From: Rhodoblastus sp. 17X3
GTDB taxonomy: Bacteria > Pseudomonadota > Alphaproteobacteria > Rhizobiales > Beijerinckiaceae
Direction of reading: 5' to 3'
DNA length: 64,000 nucleotides
NCBI RefSeq assembly: GCF_030056575.1
Contig: NZ_JASHHX010000015.1
Span: 37,158 to 101,157, forward strand
Shown: one piece after another, positions 1 through 8,530 of the stretch
Numbering within the stretch: position 1 is the stretch's first letter
How the letters are laid out: the number at the start of each line of letters is the position of its first letter
Translations under genes and position numbers: made by a program
Notes under the pieces: generated by a model
Told to the model about the DNA's origin: nothing
Seen by the model: the letters and a program-made list of their open reading frames with translations, nothing else
Databases searched by the model: none

Positions 1-2
1 CT

Positions 3-65
3 GCGGGCGCCTATCTGATGGAGGGTCTGATCCGGGGCTGGAGCGAATCGATGCGCGAGCCATGA
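3..65 (+). CDS. C-terminal end of an unidentified upstream gene (partial)
   Basis: The window opens inside a reading frame whose last 20 codons end in WSESMREP and stop at TGA 63-65. The stop overlaps the ATG of the Sel1-repeat gene in an ATGA arrangement, which is typical of translationally coupled operon genes and is the main reason to believe this frame is coding. Too little is present to assign a family. Confidence 0.45.
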   Translation, partial: AGAYLMEGLIRGWSESMREP

Positions 66-1957
66 TCCAGCCGTCGCGCCTCATTCCCGAACGCGCGCGT
101 ACAGCCGTCGTCGCGCTCTCGCTTCCCTGGCTCAAGTCGCGCGCGACGCGGGCTTTCGACAACAAATCCTTCCACAAGGCGCTCCGCATCTGGCTGATGG
201 GCGCGCGCGCGGGGGACCGCGAAAGCGCTTTCCGGATCGGCTATATTTACGAGAATGCGCTGGGCGTGCACTGGAACGCGGTCGAAGCGGCGTCCTGGTA
301 CCTTCGCGCCGCCGAGGCGGGGCATGTCGAGTCGCAATTCCGGCTGGGCCGCATCCTGTTGAACGGCGCCTCCAATGACATGGCCGAAAAATGGAAGCGC
401 ACCTTTCGCGATCCGGCCGCCGCGGCGGCGGTGTCGCGCGATCTCCTGGCGCGCGCCTCGCACCTTGAAGCCGATCCCGCCGCAGCAGTCGCCTGGCTGG
501 AGCGGGCGGCGTCGGGCGGGGCCACGGAGGCTTTCGAGGTTCTGGGCGTCGTTTTCCTGGAAGGCCACGGCGTCGAAAAGGACCTCGACCGTGCGCGCGA
601 CTGGTTCGAGCGCGCAGCCGCCGAGGGTTCGGCCACTGCGCAGTTCAATCTGGGCGACATCTATTACCGCGGGCTCGGCGTCCCGACGGACCTTTCGCTT
701 GGCGCCGATTTTTATGAGCACGCGGCTCTGGCGGGCCATGTCGCCGCCCAGATCGCCGTGGCGACCATTTACACCTCCGGCCAGGGCCGCAACGTCGATC
801 CCGAATATGCCGCCTATTACATGGGCCGCGCGGCGGATGCAGGCGATCCCTACGCCTCGCTGATGTTCGGGCGCATGTGCCTCAATGGCGAGGGCCTTCC
901 GGTCGATCTCGATCGCGCCGAGACGCATCTGCGCCGCGCGGCAAAGGCGGACAGCCTGCCCGCCATTCTCGCCCTTGCGGCATTTTACAGCCAGGGCGGG
1001 GCGGTCGTTCCCGATTTGCGCGAGGCGGCGACATGGTTCCGCCGCGCCGCGGAGCTTGGCGACGTCCAGGCTCAATTCACCATCGGCCGTTTCGCCGCGG
1101 AAGGAATCGGCATGCCCGCCAGCCTCGCCGAGGCGGCGCGCTGGTTCCTGCTGGCCGCCGAACAGGGCCATCCGATCGCCGCGCATAATATCGCAAGTTT
1201 CCTGAGCGGCGGCGCCGGCGTCGGGGCGGATCTGGGCGAGGCGCAGCGCTGGTATCGGTTCGCGGCGGAGAATGGCGTTCAGGAGGCCAAGGTCAGACTT
1301 GCGGGCCTGCATCTGAGCGGCGCCATGGGCGAGCCGGACGTCGGGCAGGCTGTGGATCTGTTGCGCGAGGCGTCCGACGCCGGCGATCGCAATGCGAAAA
1401 CCCAGCTGGCGCTGATCTATCTGTCCGGCAACCACGGCAAGCGCGATCCGGCCAGGGCGGAGAAGCTGTTGCTCGACGCCGCGCGCGCCGGCAATGCGGA
1501 TGCGGCGCTGCAGCTTGGACATTATTATTCGGGGCGGTTGGAGCCCGGCGTGACGCGACCGGCGGATGCGGTGAAATATTATCTGATGGCGGCGGAAGGC
1601 GGAAATTCCATGGCCCAGCATCAGGTCGGCGTCCTCATGTCCGGTGAAACCGCGTCCGACGCCCAGTTGGCGGAAGCGGTGAAATGGTTCCGCCGCGCCG
1701 CCGAAGCCGGCTATGCGCCCGCCCAGTTCCAGCTTGGGGTCATGTTGTGCACGGGCCGGGGCGCGGCCAAAGATCTTGAGGAAGCGGCGCGCTGGTATGA
1801 GCGCGCCGCCGAAAGCCGCCACCAGCTCGCGATGTATAATCTCGGCGTCATGCTGTTCAAGGGCATGGGCGTCGAGGCCGATCCGGCCCGCGGCAACGAG
1901 CTGATCAAGGATTCCGGCATCGGCGCCGCCGCAGAAGGAAAAGGCCCCGCCGCCTGA
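62..1957 (+). CDS. Sel1-like repeat (SLR/TPR) protein
   Basis: A 631-residue protein made almost entirely of Sel1-like repeats from about residue 45 to the C-terminus. The repeats show the recurring pattern A-x-x-WY/WF-x-x-AA-x-x-G-x-x-x-A-Q-x-x-LG-x-x-Y/M-x-x-G-x-G-V (for example AARWYERAAESRHQLAMYNLG). There is no obvious signal peptide or membrane segment; the N-terminus is basic. Such solenoids act as protein-interaction scaffolds, often in exopolysaccharide, cell-envelope or signalling complexes. Its ATG overlaps the stop of the upstream gene, so it is probably co-transcribed with it. It converges on the dTDP-rhamnose operon, which fits a surface-polysaccharide neighbourhood. The exact role cannot be read from the sequence. 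Confidence 0.9.
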   Translation: MIQPSRLIPERARTAVVALSLPWLKSRATRAFDNKSFHKALRIWLMGARAGDRESAFRIGYIYENALGVHWNAVEAASWYLRAAEAGHVESQFRLGRILLNGASNDMAEKWKRTFRDPAAAAAVSRDLLARASHLEADPAAAVAWLERAASGGATEAFEVLGVVFLEGHGVEKDLDRARDWFERAAAEGSATAQFNLGDIYYRGLGVPTDLSLGADFYEHAALAGHVAAQIAVATIYTSGQGRNVDPEYAAYYMGRAADAGDPYASLMFGRMCLNGEGLPVDLDRAETHLRRAAKADSLPAILALAAFYSQGGAVVPDLREAATWFRRAAELGDVQAQFTIGRFAAEGIGMPASLAEAARWFLLAAEQGHPIAAHNIASFLSGGAGVGADLGEAQRWYRFAAENGVQEAKVRLAGLHLSGAMGEPDVGQAVDLLREASDAGDRNAKTQLALIYLSGNHGKRDPARAEKLLLDAARAGNADAALQLGHYYSGRLEPGVTRPADAVKYYLMAAEGGNSMAQHQVGVLMSGETASDAQLAEAVKWFRRAAEAGYAPAQFQLGVMLCTGRGAAKDLEEAARWYERAAESRHQLAMYNLGVMLFKGMGVEADPARGNELIKDSGIGAAAEGKGPAA

Positions 1958-1970
1958 AGGCGCCGGGGCC
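1935..1970 (-). terminator. Rho-independent terminator of the rfb operon
   Basis: A GC-rich hairpin (1943-1970, 13-bp arms with one mismatch) is followed on the minus strand by TTTTCCTTCT. It lies 35 bp past the rfbA stop and overlaps the stop codon of the convergent Sel1 gene, so the two transcripts end on top of each other. Confidence 0.7.
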
Positions 1971-2005
1971 ATGAAAACAATTTGCGTGAGCGCGTTTTCG
2001 GCGCC

Positions 2006-2875
2006 TCAACGGCCTTTGAGAAGCTGCAAGAGATAGGCGCCATAGCCGCTTTTCTTGAGCGGTTCGGCGAGCGTCCGCAGCTGTCGCTCTGAAATCCAGC
2101 CGGAAATATAGGCGATTTCCTCCGGGCACGCGACGCGGTAGCCCGTGCGCTTTTCCAGCGTCCGCATGAATTCGGCGGCTTCCAACAGCGAATCCGGGGT
2201 GCCGGTGTCGAGCCAGGCGAAGCCGCGGCCCATCTTCTCGACCCGCAATTCCCCGCGCTTCATATATTCGATATTGAGATCGGTGATCTCCAGCTCGCCG
2301 CGCGGGGAGGGCTTGAGATTGGCGGCCAGCTCGGTCGCCCGCTCGTCATAGAAATAGAGACCGGTCACCGCCCAGTTGGAGCGGGGATGTTTCGGCTTTT
2401 CCTCAATGGAGGTGGCGCGGCCGCTGACGTCGAACTCCACCACGCCATAGCGGTCGGGATCGTGGACGTGATAGGCGAACACGCTGGCGCCGCGCGACAC
2501 GGCGGCGGCGTTGCGCAGGATTCCCGGCAGCCCGTGCCCATAGAACAGATTATCGCCGAGAATGAGCGCCGACTTCTGGCCGGCGACGAAATCCGCGCCG
2601 ATATGATAGGCCTGCGCCAGCCCCTCGGGGCGCGGCTGCTCGGCATAGGAGAGCTGGATGCCCCATTGCGTTCCGTCGCCGAGGAGGCGCTGGAACAGCG
2701 GCAAATCCTGCGGCGTGGAGATGAGGAGGATCTCCTGAATGCCGGCGAGCATCAGCGTGGTCAGCGGATAATAGACCATCGGCTTGTCGTAGATCGGCAG
2801 CAATTGCTTCGAGATGACCTGCGTCATCGGATGCAGACGCGTGCCGCTGCCGCCGGCGAGGATAATGCCCTTCAT
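2006..2875 (-). CDS. rfbA: Glucose-1-phosphate thymidylyltransferase (RmlA/RfbA)
   Basis: First enzyme of dTDP-L-rhamnose synthesis: glucose-1-phosphate + dTTP gives dTDP-glucose + PPi. The 289-residue protein begins [16 protein letters not shown], the classic nucleotidyltransferase signature, and carries [12 protein letters not shown] and LGDNLFYG as in known RmlA proteins. Length matches the family (about 290). The longer open frame begins 15 codons upstream; I chose the ATG directly before KGIILAGG. It is the last gene of the four-gene rfb operon and ends before a strong terminator. Supplies rhamnose for surface polysaccharide. Confidence 0.96.
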   Translation of the reverse strand: MKGIILAGGSGTRLHPMTQVISKQLLPIYDKPMVYYPLTTLMLAGIQEILLISTPQDLPLFQRLLGDGTQWGIQLSYAEQPRPEGLAQAYHIGADFVAGQKSALILGDNLFYGHGLPGILRNAAAVSRGASVFAYHVHDPDRYGVVEFDVSGRATSIEEKPKHPRSNWAVTGLYFYDERATELAANLKPSPRGELEITDLNIEYMKRGELRVEKMGRGFAWLDTGTPDSLLEAAEFMRTLEKRTGYRVACPEEIAYISGWISERQLRTLAEPLKKSGYGAYLLQLLKGR

Positions 2876-2888
2876 CAATTGATCCGTT

Positions 2889-3788
2889 TCATGCAGGATT
2901 TTGCAATAATCGCGCGACACAGGCGCGGGTGGAGACGCGCCAGTCCGGCAGAGCGACGCCGAAGACGCGGGCGAGCTTGCTGTTGTCGAGGCGGGAATTG
3001 GCCGGGCGACGCGCGGGCGTGGGATAATCCGCTGTCGTTATGCGGCGCACGCGAACTGGCTTGCGGCCATGTTTTTCGGCCTCGGCGAAGATTTCCTCGG
3101 CGAAATCCGCCCAGACGGCTTCGCCGGAGCCCGTCATGTGGAAAACGCCGGACATGGCGGAATCGTCAGGATGGGCGAGGCGCTTGCGCGCGATGGCGAT
3201 CAGGGCGTCGGCGATGTCGAGCGCCGAGGTCGGGGAGCCGTGCTGGTCGGCGACGACGGAGAGTTCGTCGCGGGTTTCGCCGAGTCGCAGCATGGTCTTG
3301 ACGAAATTGGCCCCGAACGGCGCATAGACCCAGGCGGTGCGCAAAATGGTCGCGCCGGGGTTTTCACGCAGGACCGCCTGCTCGCCGGCCAGCTTGGAGC
3401 GGCCATAGGCTCCGATCGGGCCGGTCGGGTCGTCCTCGCGCCAGGGCCGATCGAGTGAACCGTCGAAAACATAGTCGGTCGAGAGATGCAGCAGCGGCAG
3501 GCCGCGTTTGGCGGCGACGCGAGCGACGGCGCCGGCGCCCTCGCCATTGATCCGCGTCGCGAGCTCTTCTTCGGATTCGGCCTTGTCCACAGCTGTATAG
3601 GCGGCGGCGTTGATGATGACGTCGCCCTCGACCGAACCGAGAACGCTGGCGACTGCCGCCGGATCGGCCAGATCGAGGCCGGGACGCCAGCTGCGCCCGA
3701 TGGCGGTGACGCTGACGTTCTGCGCGGCGCCGCGCTCGATCAGGGCGAGGGCGACCTGCCCATTGGTTCCGGTGACGATCATTCGCAT
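2889..3788 (-). CDS. rfbD: dTDP-4-dehydrorhamnose reductase (RmlD/RfbD)
   Basis: Last step of dTDP-L-rhamnose synthesis, an NAD(P)H-dependent reduction. An SDR-type Rossmann motif GTNGQVA lies at the N-terminus, and a YGRSK catalytic Y-x-x-x-K and the sugar-binding LSTDYVFDG segment follow. About 300 residues, as usual. A GTG at 3800 overlaps the rfbC stop (GTGA) and could be the true start; the ATG at 3788 (MRMIVTG) gives the more usual N-terminus. It sits between rfbC and rfbA with nearly no spacing, so the four genes form one operon. Confidence 0.95.
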   Translation of the reverse strand: MRMIVTGTNGQVALALIERGAAQNVSVTAIGRSWRPGLDLADPAAVASVLGSVEGDVIINAAAYTAVDKAESEEELATRINGEGAGAVARVAAKRGLPLLHLSTDYVFDGSLDRPWREDDPTGPIGAYGRSKLAGEQAVLRENPGATILRTAWVYAPFGANFVKTMLRLGETRDELSVVADQHGSPTSALDIADALIAIARKRLAHPDDSAMSGVFHMTGSGEAVWADFAEEIFAEAEKHGRKPVRVRRITTADYPTPARRPANSRLDNSKLARVFGVALPDWRVSTRACVARLLQNPA

Positions 3789-3796
3789 CGCGCGGC

Positions 3797-4360
3797 TCAC
3801 GGGAAGATCTCGGGGAGGTCGCGCAGGCGCGGATGCTTCTTGTCCTTGTCGGACAGGGTCACGCCGCCGGGCGGGACCGGCCAGGCGATGCCGAGGTCGG
3901 GATCATCCCACGCGAGGCCGAGATCATTGGCCGCCGAATAATAATTGGTGACCTTGTAGATGACTTCGGTGTCCGGCTCGAGTGTGACAAAGCCATGGGC
4001 GAAGCCGATCGGGATCAGCAACTGGCGCCAGTTTTCCGCCGAAAGCTCGACCGCGACATGCTGGCCATAGGTCGGCGAGCTTTTACGCAGGTCCACCGCC
4101 ACGTCGAGAATACGGCCGCGGGTGACGCGCACCAGCTTGTCCTGGGCGAAGGGCGCGGACTGGAAATGCAGTCCGCGCAGGGTGCCGACCTGGGCCGAGA
4201 GCGAATGATTGTCCTGGATGAATTCAAGCGCGATGCCGGCCTCGGTGAAGGCCTTGCGGTTGTACACCTCGGAGAAGAAGCCGCGATGATCGCCGAATTT
4301 CTTCGGGGTGATGATCTTGACGTCGGAGATTGCGGTCGCTTCGACCAATAACGTACTCAT
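3797..4360 (-). CDS. rfbC: dTDP-4-dehydrorhamnose 3,5-epimerase (RmlC/RfbC)
   Basis: Epimerises C3 and C5 of dTDP-4-keto-6-deoxyglucose. A cupin-fold protein of 187 residues with the family landmarks FGDHRGFFSEVYN, the catalytic-His segment LRGLHFQ and IPIGFAHGFVTL. The start at MSTLLVEAT was chosen over a longer open frame because the extra 33 residues are arginine-rich and resemble nothing in the family. Second gene of the operon, 14 bp after rfbB. Confidence 0.95.
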   Translation of the reverse strand: MSTLLVEATAISDVKIITPKKFGDHRGFFSEVYNRKAFTEAGIALEFIQDNHSLSAQVGTLRGLHFQSAPFAQDKLVRVTRGRILDVAVDLRKSSPTYGQHVAVELSAENWRQLLIPIGFAHGFVTLEPDTEVIYKVTNYYSAANDLGLAWDDPDLGIAWPVPPGGVTLSDKDKKHPRLRDLPEIFP

Positions 4361-4374
4361 TGGGCGCCTTTCGC

Positions 4375-5442
4375 TTAGCTGGCCAGCGTGCCGAGCCTTT
4401 CGCCGCGATAGCGGCCGGAGCGGATGTCGCCCCACCACGAGCGGTTGTCGAGATACCATTGCACTGTCTTGCGCAGCCCGGTCTCGAAGGTTTCGCTCGG
4501 CCGCCAGCCCAGTTCGCGGTCGATTTTAGAGCAATCGATGGCGTAGCGCAGGTCGTGGCCGGGACGGTCGGTGACGAAGGTGATGAGATCGCGACGCGGG
4601 CCGATGGCGGAATCTGGCGCGAGTTCGTCCATCAGGTCGCAAATGGCGTGGACGACGTCGATGTTTTTCCGCTCGTTGACTCCGCCGATATTGTAGCTCT
4701 CGCCGATCCGGCCCCTTTCGACCACGGTGAGCAGGGCGTCGGCGTGATCCTCGACGTACAGCCAGTCGCGGATGTTCTCGCCCGCCCCATAGACGGGAAG
4801 GGGCTTGCCTTCCAGCGCGTTGAGGATGATCAGCGGGATGAGCTTCTCGGGGAAATGATAGGGCCCGTAATTATTCGAGCAATTGGTCGCCACCGTCGGC
4901 AGGCCATAAGTGTGGGTCCAGGCGCGCACCAGATGGTCCGAGCCCGCCTTCGAGGCTGAATAGGGCGAATTCGGGGCATAGGGCGTGTCTTCACGGAACA
5001 GGCCGTCCTCGCCGAGCGAGCCGAACACTTCATCGGTGGAAATATGGTGGAAGCGGAAGGCCTCGGCCTCGTCCGCCGTCAGGCTACGCCAATAATGCAG
5101 CGCCTCCTGCAGCATGACATAGGTGCCGACGACATTGGTCTGGATAAATTCGCCGGGGCCATCGATCGAGCGGTCGACATGGCTTTCAGCGGCGAGATGC
5201 ATCACCCAGTCGGGGCGGAAGGATTCGAAGGCTTCGCGAACCGCCTTGGCGTCGCAAATATCGCCGCGCAGAAACTGATAGCGGGGATCGTTCGAAATCG
5301 GTGCGAGCGATGCGAGATTTCCGGCATAGGTCAATTTGTCGAAGACCAGAAGCGAATGCGGGGTCTCGCGAATGATGCGCCGCGCCACGGCGGAGCCGAT
5401 GAAACCTGCGGCGCCAGTCACCAAAATACGTTTTGAAGCCAC
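4375..5442 (-). CDS. rfbB: dTDP-glucose 4,6-dehydratase (RmlB/RfbB)
   Basis: Converts dTDP-glucose to dTDP-4-keto-6-deoxyglucose using tightly bound NAD. The 355-residue protein opens with [18 protein letters not shown] (Rossmann GxxGxxG) and contains [22 protein letters not shown] (catalytic Y-x-x-x-K), [17 protein letters not shown] and [10 protein letters not shown], all standard RmlB blocks. First gene of rfbB-C-D-A, so the operon promoter should lie in 5443-5515, although I see no convincing -35/-10 pair there. Confidence 0.97.
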   Translation of the reverse strand: MASKRILVTGAAGFIGSAVARRIIRETPHSLLVFDKLTYAGNLASLAPISNDPRYQFLRGDICDAKAVREAFESFRPDWVMHLAAESHVDRSIDGPGEFIQTNVVGTYVMLQEALHYWRSLTADEAEAFRFHHISTDEVFGSLGEDGLFREDTPYAPNSPYSASKAGSDHLVRAWTHTYGLPTVATNCSNNYGPYHFPEKLIPLIILNALEGKPLPVYGAGENIRDWLYVEDHADALLTVVERGRIGESYNIGGVNERKNIDVVHAICDLMDELAPDSAIGPRRDLITFVTDRPGHDLRYAIDCSKIDRELGWRPSETFETGLRKTVQWYLDNRSWWGDIRSGRYRGERLGTLAS

Positions 5443-5515
5443 GAAAACGCCTCTTTGTCAAAAACCGCCTCTTCCTATAGCGCAATGCAGCAAAGGGGAA
5501 GCCTTTTTTGCCGGG

Positions 5516-6136
5516 TCAGGCCTCCGGGCTGAAGGGCTTGCGGCCGGAAGTCAAGGCGTCGTCGAGCAGGTCGAGCCGGTCCTGCCCCCAGAAAACCTCG
5601 CCGTCCAGCACATAGGAGGGCGAACCGAACACGCCGGATTCCAGCGCCAGGGCGAGGTTGCGTTGATAGCTCGTCTCGGCCTCGCCGCTCTCGCCGCGTT
5701 GCAGCCAATGCGGATCGTAGCCGGCTTCATCGAGGATTTCCGCCAGAACTTTCGGATCGGCGAGATCGCGCTGGCGCTGGAAGGTCGCGGCGAAGGCGGC
5801 GGCGATGAATTTCTGCGGATCGGCGCCCGCGAGAGTCATGGCGCAGACGATTCGGTCGCCAGGGGCGGGATCGAAGGGCCAGAATTGCGGATGCAGGTGG
5901 AAGTCGAGGCCGCGCTTGTCCCGCCAGCGTTGCAATTCGAGAATGCGATAGCGCTGGCGCGCGGGGTGTCGCTTGGCCAGTGGCAGGCCGCCGGATTCCG
6001 GAAAGACCTGCGAGAGCGCCACCGGACGATAATCCACCCGAAGCTCATGCTTGGCTGCGATGCCATGCAATTCGGCGTGGCCGATATATGCCCAGGGGCT
6101 GAGCAGGGAGAAATAGACGGTCAGATGACGGGCCAT
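5516..6136 (-). CDS. 2-hydroxychromene-2-carboxylate isomerase / kappa-GST (DsbA-fold) family protein
   Basis: A 206-residue thioredoxin-fold protein of the HCCA isomerase/kappa glutathione-transferase family. The N-terminal VYFSLLSPWAYIG corresponds to the Y-x-S-P-x-x-Y/F glutathione-binding segment, and the C-terminal VFGSPSYVLDGEVFWGQDRLD is the hallmark FGVPxFxxDGxxFWGxDR block. Named members isomerise hydroxychromene carboxylate in naphthalene degradation, but no such pathway is visible here; most chromosomal homologues are generic glutathione-dependent isomerases or transferases. It stands alone between the rfb and beta-oxidation operons on the minus strand. Confidence 0.88.
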   Translation of the reverse strand: MARHLTVYFSLLSPWAYIGHAELHGIAAKHELRVDYRPVALSQVFPESGGLPLAKRHPARQRYRILELQRWRDKRGLDFHLHPQFWPFDPAPGDRIVCAMTLAGADPQKFIAAAFAATFQRQRDLADPKVLAEILDEAGYDPHWLQRGESGEAETSYQRNLALALESGVFGSPSYVLDGEVFWGQDRLDLLDDALTSGRKPFSPEA

Positions 6137-6149
6137 CGGGGTTCTCGCC

Positions 6150-6178
6150 GAAAGAGGCGGCCCAAGGCCGCCTCTTTC
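6150..6178. terminator. Hairpin between fadB-type gene and HCCA isomerase gene
   Basis: A perfect inverted repeat with 13-bp arms (6150-6162 and 6166-6178) and a 3-nt loop. The arms begin with GAAAGAGG, so a short T-tract ends the stem on either strand (CTCTTTC). It lies 25 bp past the stop of the FadB-type gene and probably terminates the beta-oxidation operon, although the U-tract is short. Confidence 0.55.
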
Positions 6179-6202
6179 CTTATCACAATTGAAGCGCTGC
6201 CG

Positions 6203-8410
6203 TCAGGCTGCGTCTTTTTTTGCCGAGAACCTGCCGTAGAAGGTCTCGCCCTTGGCCGCCATGTCGCGCAGTAGGGCTGGCGGGGCGAAACGCGGGCCGT
6301 ATTTGGCGGCCAGCTTGTCACACAGGGCGACGAAAGCCTTGGTTCCCATGAAGTCGATATAGCTTAGCGCGCCGCCGGTGAAAGGCGCGAAGCCGAAACC
6401 GATGATTGAGCCGACATCCGCCTCGCGCGGATCGACCACCACGCCGTCCTCGACCGTGCGCGCGGCCTCGACGGCCTGCGTCACCAGCAAGCGCTGCTTC
6501 AGCTCGGCGACGTCGAGGCTGTCGGGGTCGAGCTTCCGAGGCTGGAGATCGGCGAGGCCCGGCCAAAGCACCTTCGGCCCGCTGGCGGGATAATCATAGA
6601 ATCCCTTGCCGTTCTTGCGCCCGAACCGGCCAAGCTTGACGACCATTTCCTCCAGCAACTTCTCCTGCGCCGGATCGACGGCCTCCGGCCCCAGATCCTT
6701 CTTGGCGGCCTGCAGGATTTTCCAGCCGAGGTCGAGCGCCACTTCGTCGTTGAGCGACAAAGGGCCGACCGGCATGCCCGCCATGCGCGCAACATTCTCG
6801 ATCATGGCGGCGGGGACGCCCTCCATGAACATCAGGTGCCCTTCGCGGATATAGTTCAGCACGCAGCGATTGGCGAAGAAGCCGCGCGAGTCGTTGACGA
6901 CGATCGGCGTCTTCTTGATGGCGCGGATGAAGTCCAGAGCCGTGGCCAAGGCGCGGTCGCCTGTCCTGGCGCCCAGGATCGTCTCGACCAGCAGCATCTT
7001 GTCGACTGGCGAAAAGAAATGCACGCCGACGAAATTTTCGGGCTTCGGCCAATTTTCCGCGAGAGAGGTGATGGGCAGTGTCGATGTGTTGGAGGCGAAG
7101 ATCGCGTCCGGCCCCACCACGGCCAGCGCCTTGCCAATGGCCTCGGCCTTGACGGCGCGATCCTCGAACACCGCCTCGACGATCAGGTCGACGCCCTTGA
7201 GCGCGGAATAATCGGCGGTCGGCGCAATGCGCGCCAGCACTTCGGCCTTCTTGGCTTCGGTGCTGCGGCCCTTGGCGACGGCGGTCGAGAGCAGCTTGTC
7301 GGCATGCCCCTTGCCCTTATCGGCGGATTCCTGGTCGCGGTCGATCAGCACGACCTCGATGCCCGCGAGCGCGGAGACATAGGCGATGCCGGCGCCCATG
7401 AAGCCGGCGCCGAGCACGCCAATTTTCTCGATGGCGACAGGCGGAACATTCCTGGGGCGGCGCGCACCCTTGTTCAGCTCGCCCATCGACACGAACAGCG
7501 TGCGGATCATCGCTTGCGCTTCCGGCGAGCGGATGATCTTGGTGAACCAGCGCGCCTCGACGCGCAGGGCGAGGTCCATCGGCAGTTGCAGCCCGTCATA
7601 GACGCTTTGCAGGATGGCGCGCGCAGCCGGGTAATTGTCGAAGGTTTCGCGGCGGTAGATGGCGTTGGCCGGCGGCCAGATCATCATGCCGCCCGGCGAG
7701 AAGATCTTCCCGGAAGGCGCCTTCCATCCTTGCACGTCCCAGGGCGCGACGCCCTTGCCGCCGGCCTTGATCCAGTCCTTGGCCTTCTGCACGATTTCCG
7801 CGCGCGGCGCCAAGGCGTGAACGAGATTCTTGGCCTTGGCGGCGGCGGGCTTGATCTGGTCGCCCTTGAGCAGCATCTGCAGCGCGTCGGGCGTCGGCAT
7901 CAGGCGGGAGACGCGGGTGGTGCCGCCGGCGCCGGGGAACAGGCCGATCTTGATTTCCGGCAGGCCGACGCGGGTCTTGTCGTCATCGGCCATGACGCGA
8001 TGATGGCAGGCGAGCGCAAGCTCGAAGCCGCCGCCAAGGCAGGTTCCGTTGATCGCCGCCGCCCACGGCTTTCCGCAGGTTTCGATCCTGCGATAGATGC
8101 GCGAGAGGTTGGAAATGGCGGCGAAAAAGGCCAGCATCGCCTTGTCGGCTCCGTCCCGCTTCGCGGCGTCGCGAAAAGCGCGGCCCGAGGCTTCGAGCAT
8201 GGTCAGGTCGGCCCCGCCGGAAAAGCTGTCCTTGCCCGAGGCGATCACGACGCCCTTCACTTCGGCGTCCGCCGTGGTGGCGTCGAGCGCGGCTTCCAGC
8301 TCGCTCATCATCGTGGCGTCGATGAGGTTCATGCTCTTGCCAGGCGCGTCCCAGGTCAGGAGGGCGATGCCGTCGGCGTCTTTCTCAAGGCGGAATTGGG
8401 TCAGGTTCAT
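6203..8410 (-). CDS. fadB: FadB/FadJ-type multifunctional enoyl-CoA hydratase / 3-hydroxyacyl-CoA dehydrogenase
   Basis: Carries out hydration and NAD-dependent dehydrogenation in beta-oxidation. The 735-residue protein has an N-terminal crotonase domain (oxyanion segments SGKDSFSGGADL and GTCLGGGFELALACHHR) and, from about residue 325, a 3-hydroxyacyl-CoA dehydrogenase NAD-binding domain (KIGVLGAGFMGAGIA) with the HFFSPV catalytic-His segment. Two C-terminal dehydrogenase helical domains follow. The start at MNLTQFRLEKD was chosen because the 26 upstream residues come from the hairpin/repeat region. Third gene of the operon (acyl-CoA dehydrogenase, thiolase, this gene). Substrate chain length cannot be read. 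Confidence 0.95.
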   Translation of the reverse strand: MNLTQFRLEKDADGIALLTWDAPGKSMNLIDATMMSELEAALDATTADAEVKGVVIASGKDSFSGGADLTMLEASGRAFRDAAKRDGADKAMLAFFAAISNLSRIYRRIETCGKPWAAAINGTCLGGGFELALACHHRVMADDDKTRVGLPEIKIGLFPGAGGTTRVSRLMPTPDALQMLLKGDQIKPAAAKAKNLVHALAPRAEIVQKAKDWIKAGGKGVAPWDVQGWKAPSGKIFSPGGMMIWPPANAIYRRETFDNYPAARAILQSVYDGLQLPMDLALRVEARWFTKIIRSPEAQAMIRTLFVSMGELNKGARRPRNVPPVAIEKIGVLGAGFMGAGIAYVSALAGIEVVLIDRDQESADKGKGHADKLLSTAVAKGRSTEAKKAEVLARIAPTADYSALKGVDLIVEAVFEDRAVKAEAIGKALAVVGPDAIFASNTSTLPITSLAENWPKPENFVGVHFFSPVDKMLLVETILGARTGDRALATALDFIRAIKKTPIVVNDSRGFFANRCVLNYIREGHLMFMEGVPAAMIENVARMAGMPVGPLSLNDEVALDLGWKILQAAKKDLGPEAVDPAQEKLLEEMVVKLGRFGRKNGKGFYDYPASGPKVLWPGLADLQPRKLDPDSLDVAELKQRLLVTQAVEAARTVEDGVVVDPREADVGSIIGFGFAPFTGGALSYIDFMGTKAFVALCDKLAAKYGPRFAPPALLRDMAAKGETFYGRFSAKKDAA

Positions 8411-8436
8411 CGTTCTATCCCCGAAATCTAGATGTT

Positions 8437-8461
8437 TTTTTGACCGCATGGCGGTCAAAAA
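8437..8461. repeat. A/T-capped perfect hairpin in the thiolase-fadB gap
   Basis: Perfect inverted repeat with 11-bp arms (TTTTTGACCGC, 8437-8447, and its complement 8451-8461) around ATG. The A/T caps are part of the stem rather than a trailing U-tract on the minus strand, so it is a weak terminator candidate. It may attenuate or stabilise the polycistronic transcript between thiolase and fadB. Confidence 0.6.
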
Positions 8462-8467
8462 GTCCCG

Positions 8468-8522
8468 CGCATCAGCTCGGCGTCGCATTCGCTCCTAACC
8501 GGCCCTCATGGAGAGGGCCGGT
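8468..8522 (+). repeat. Dispersed 29-bp repeat (copy 1) plus adjoining hairpin
   Basis: 8468-8496 is a 29-bp sequence that recurs at 37064-37092 with a single mismatch (core GCATCAGCTCGGCGTCGC). Immediately after it, 8498-8507 and 8513-8522 form a perfect 10-bp-arm hairpin. Both copies sit in intergenic gaps beside palindromes, which is the pattern of an extragenic REP/MITE-like element. Confidence 0.75.
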
Positions 8523-8530
8523 CGCTCGCG

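Noticed and set aside
11..1972. Long open frame on the minus strand opposite the Sel1-repeat gene
   Set aside because: It is the antisense shadow of a repeat-rich, high-GC coding sequence. Its translation is Arg/Gly/Ala-rich with no recognisable family, whereas the plus strand encodes clean Sel1 repeats.
8437..8461. Hairpin considered as a terminator between thiolase and the FadB-type gene
   Set aside because: On the minus strand the A/T caps are part of the stem, followed by A-rich sequence rather than a U-tract, so I list it as a hairpin/repeat only.
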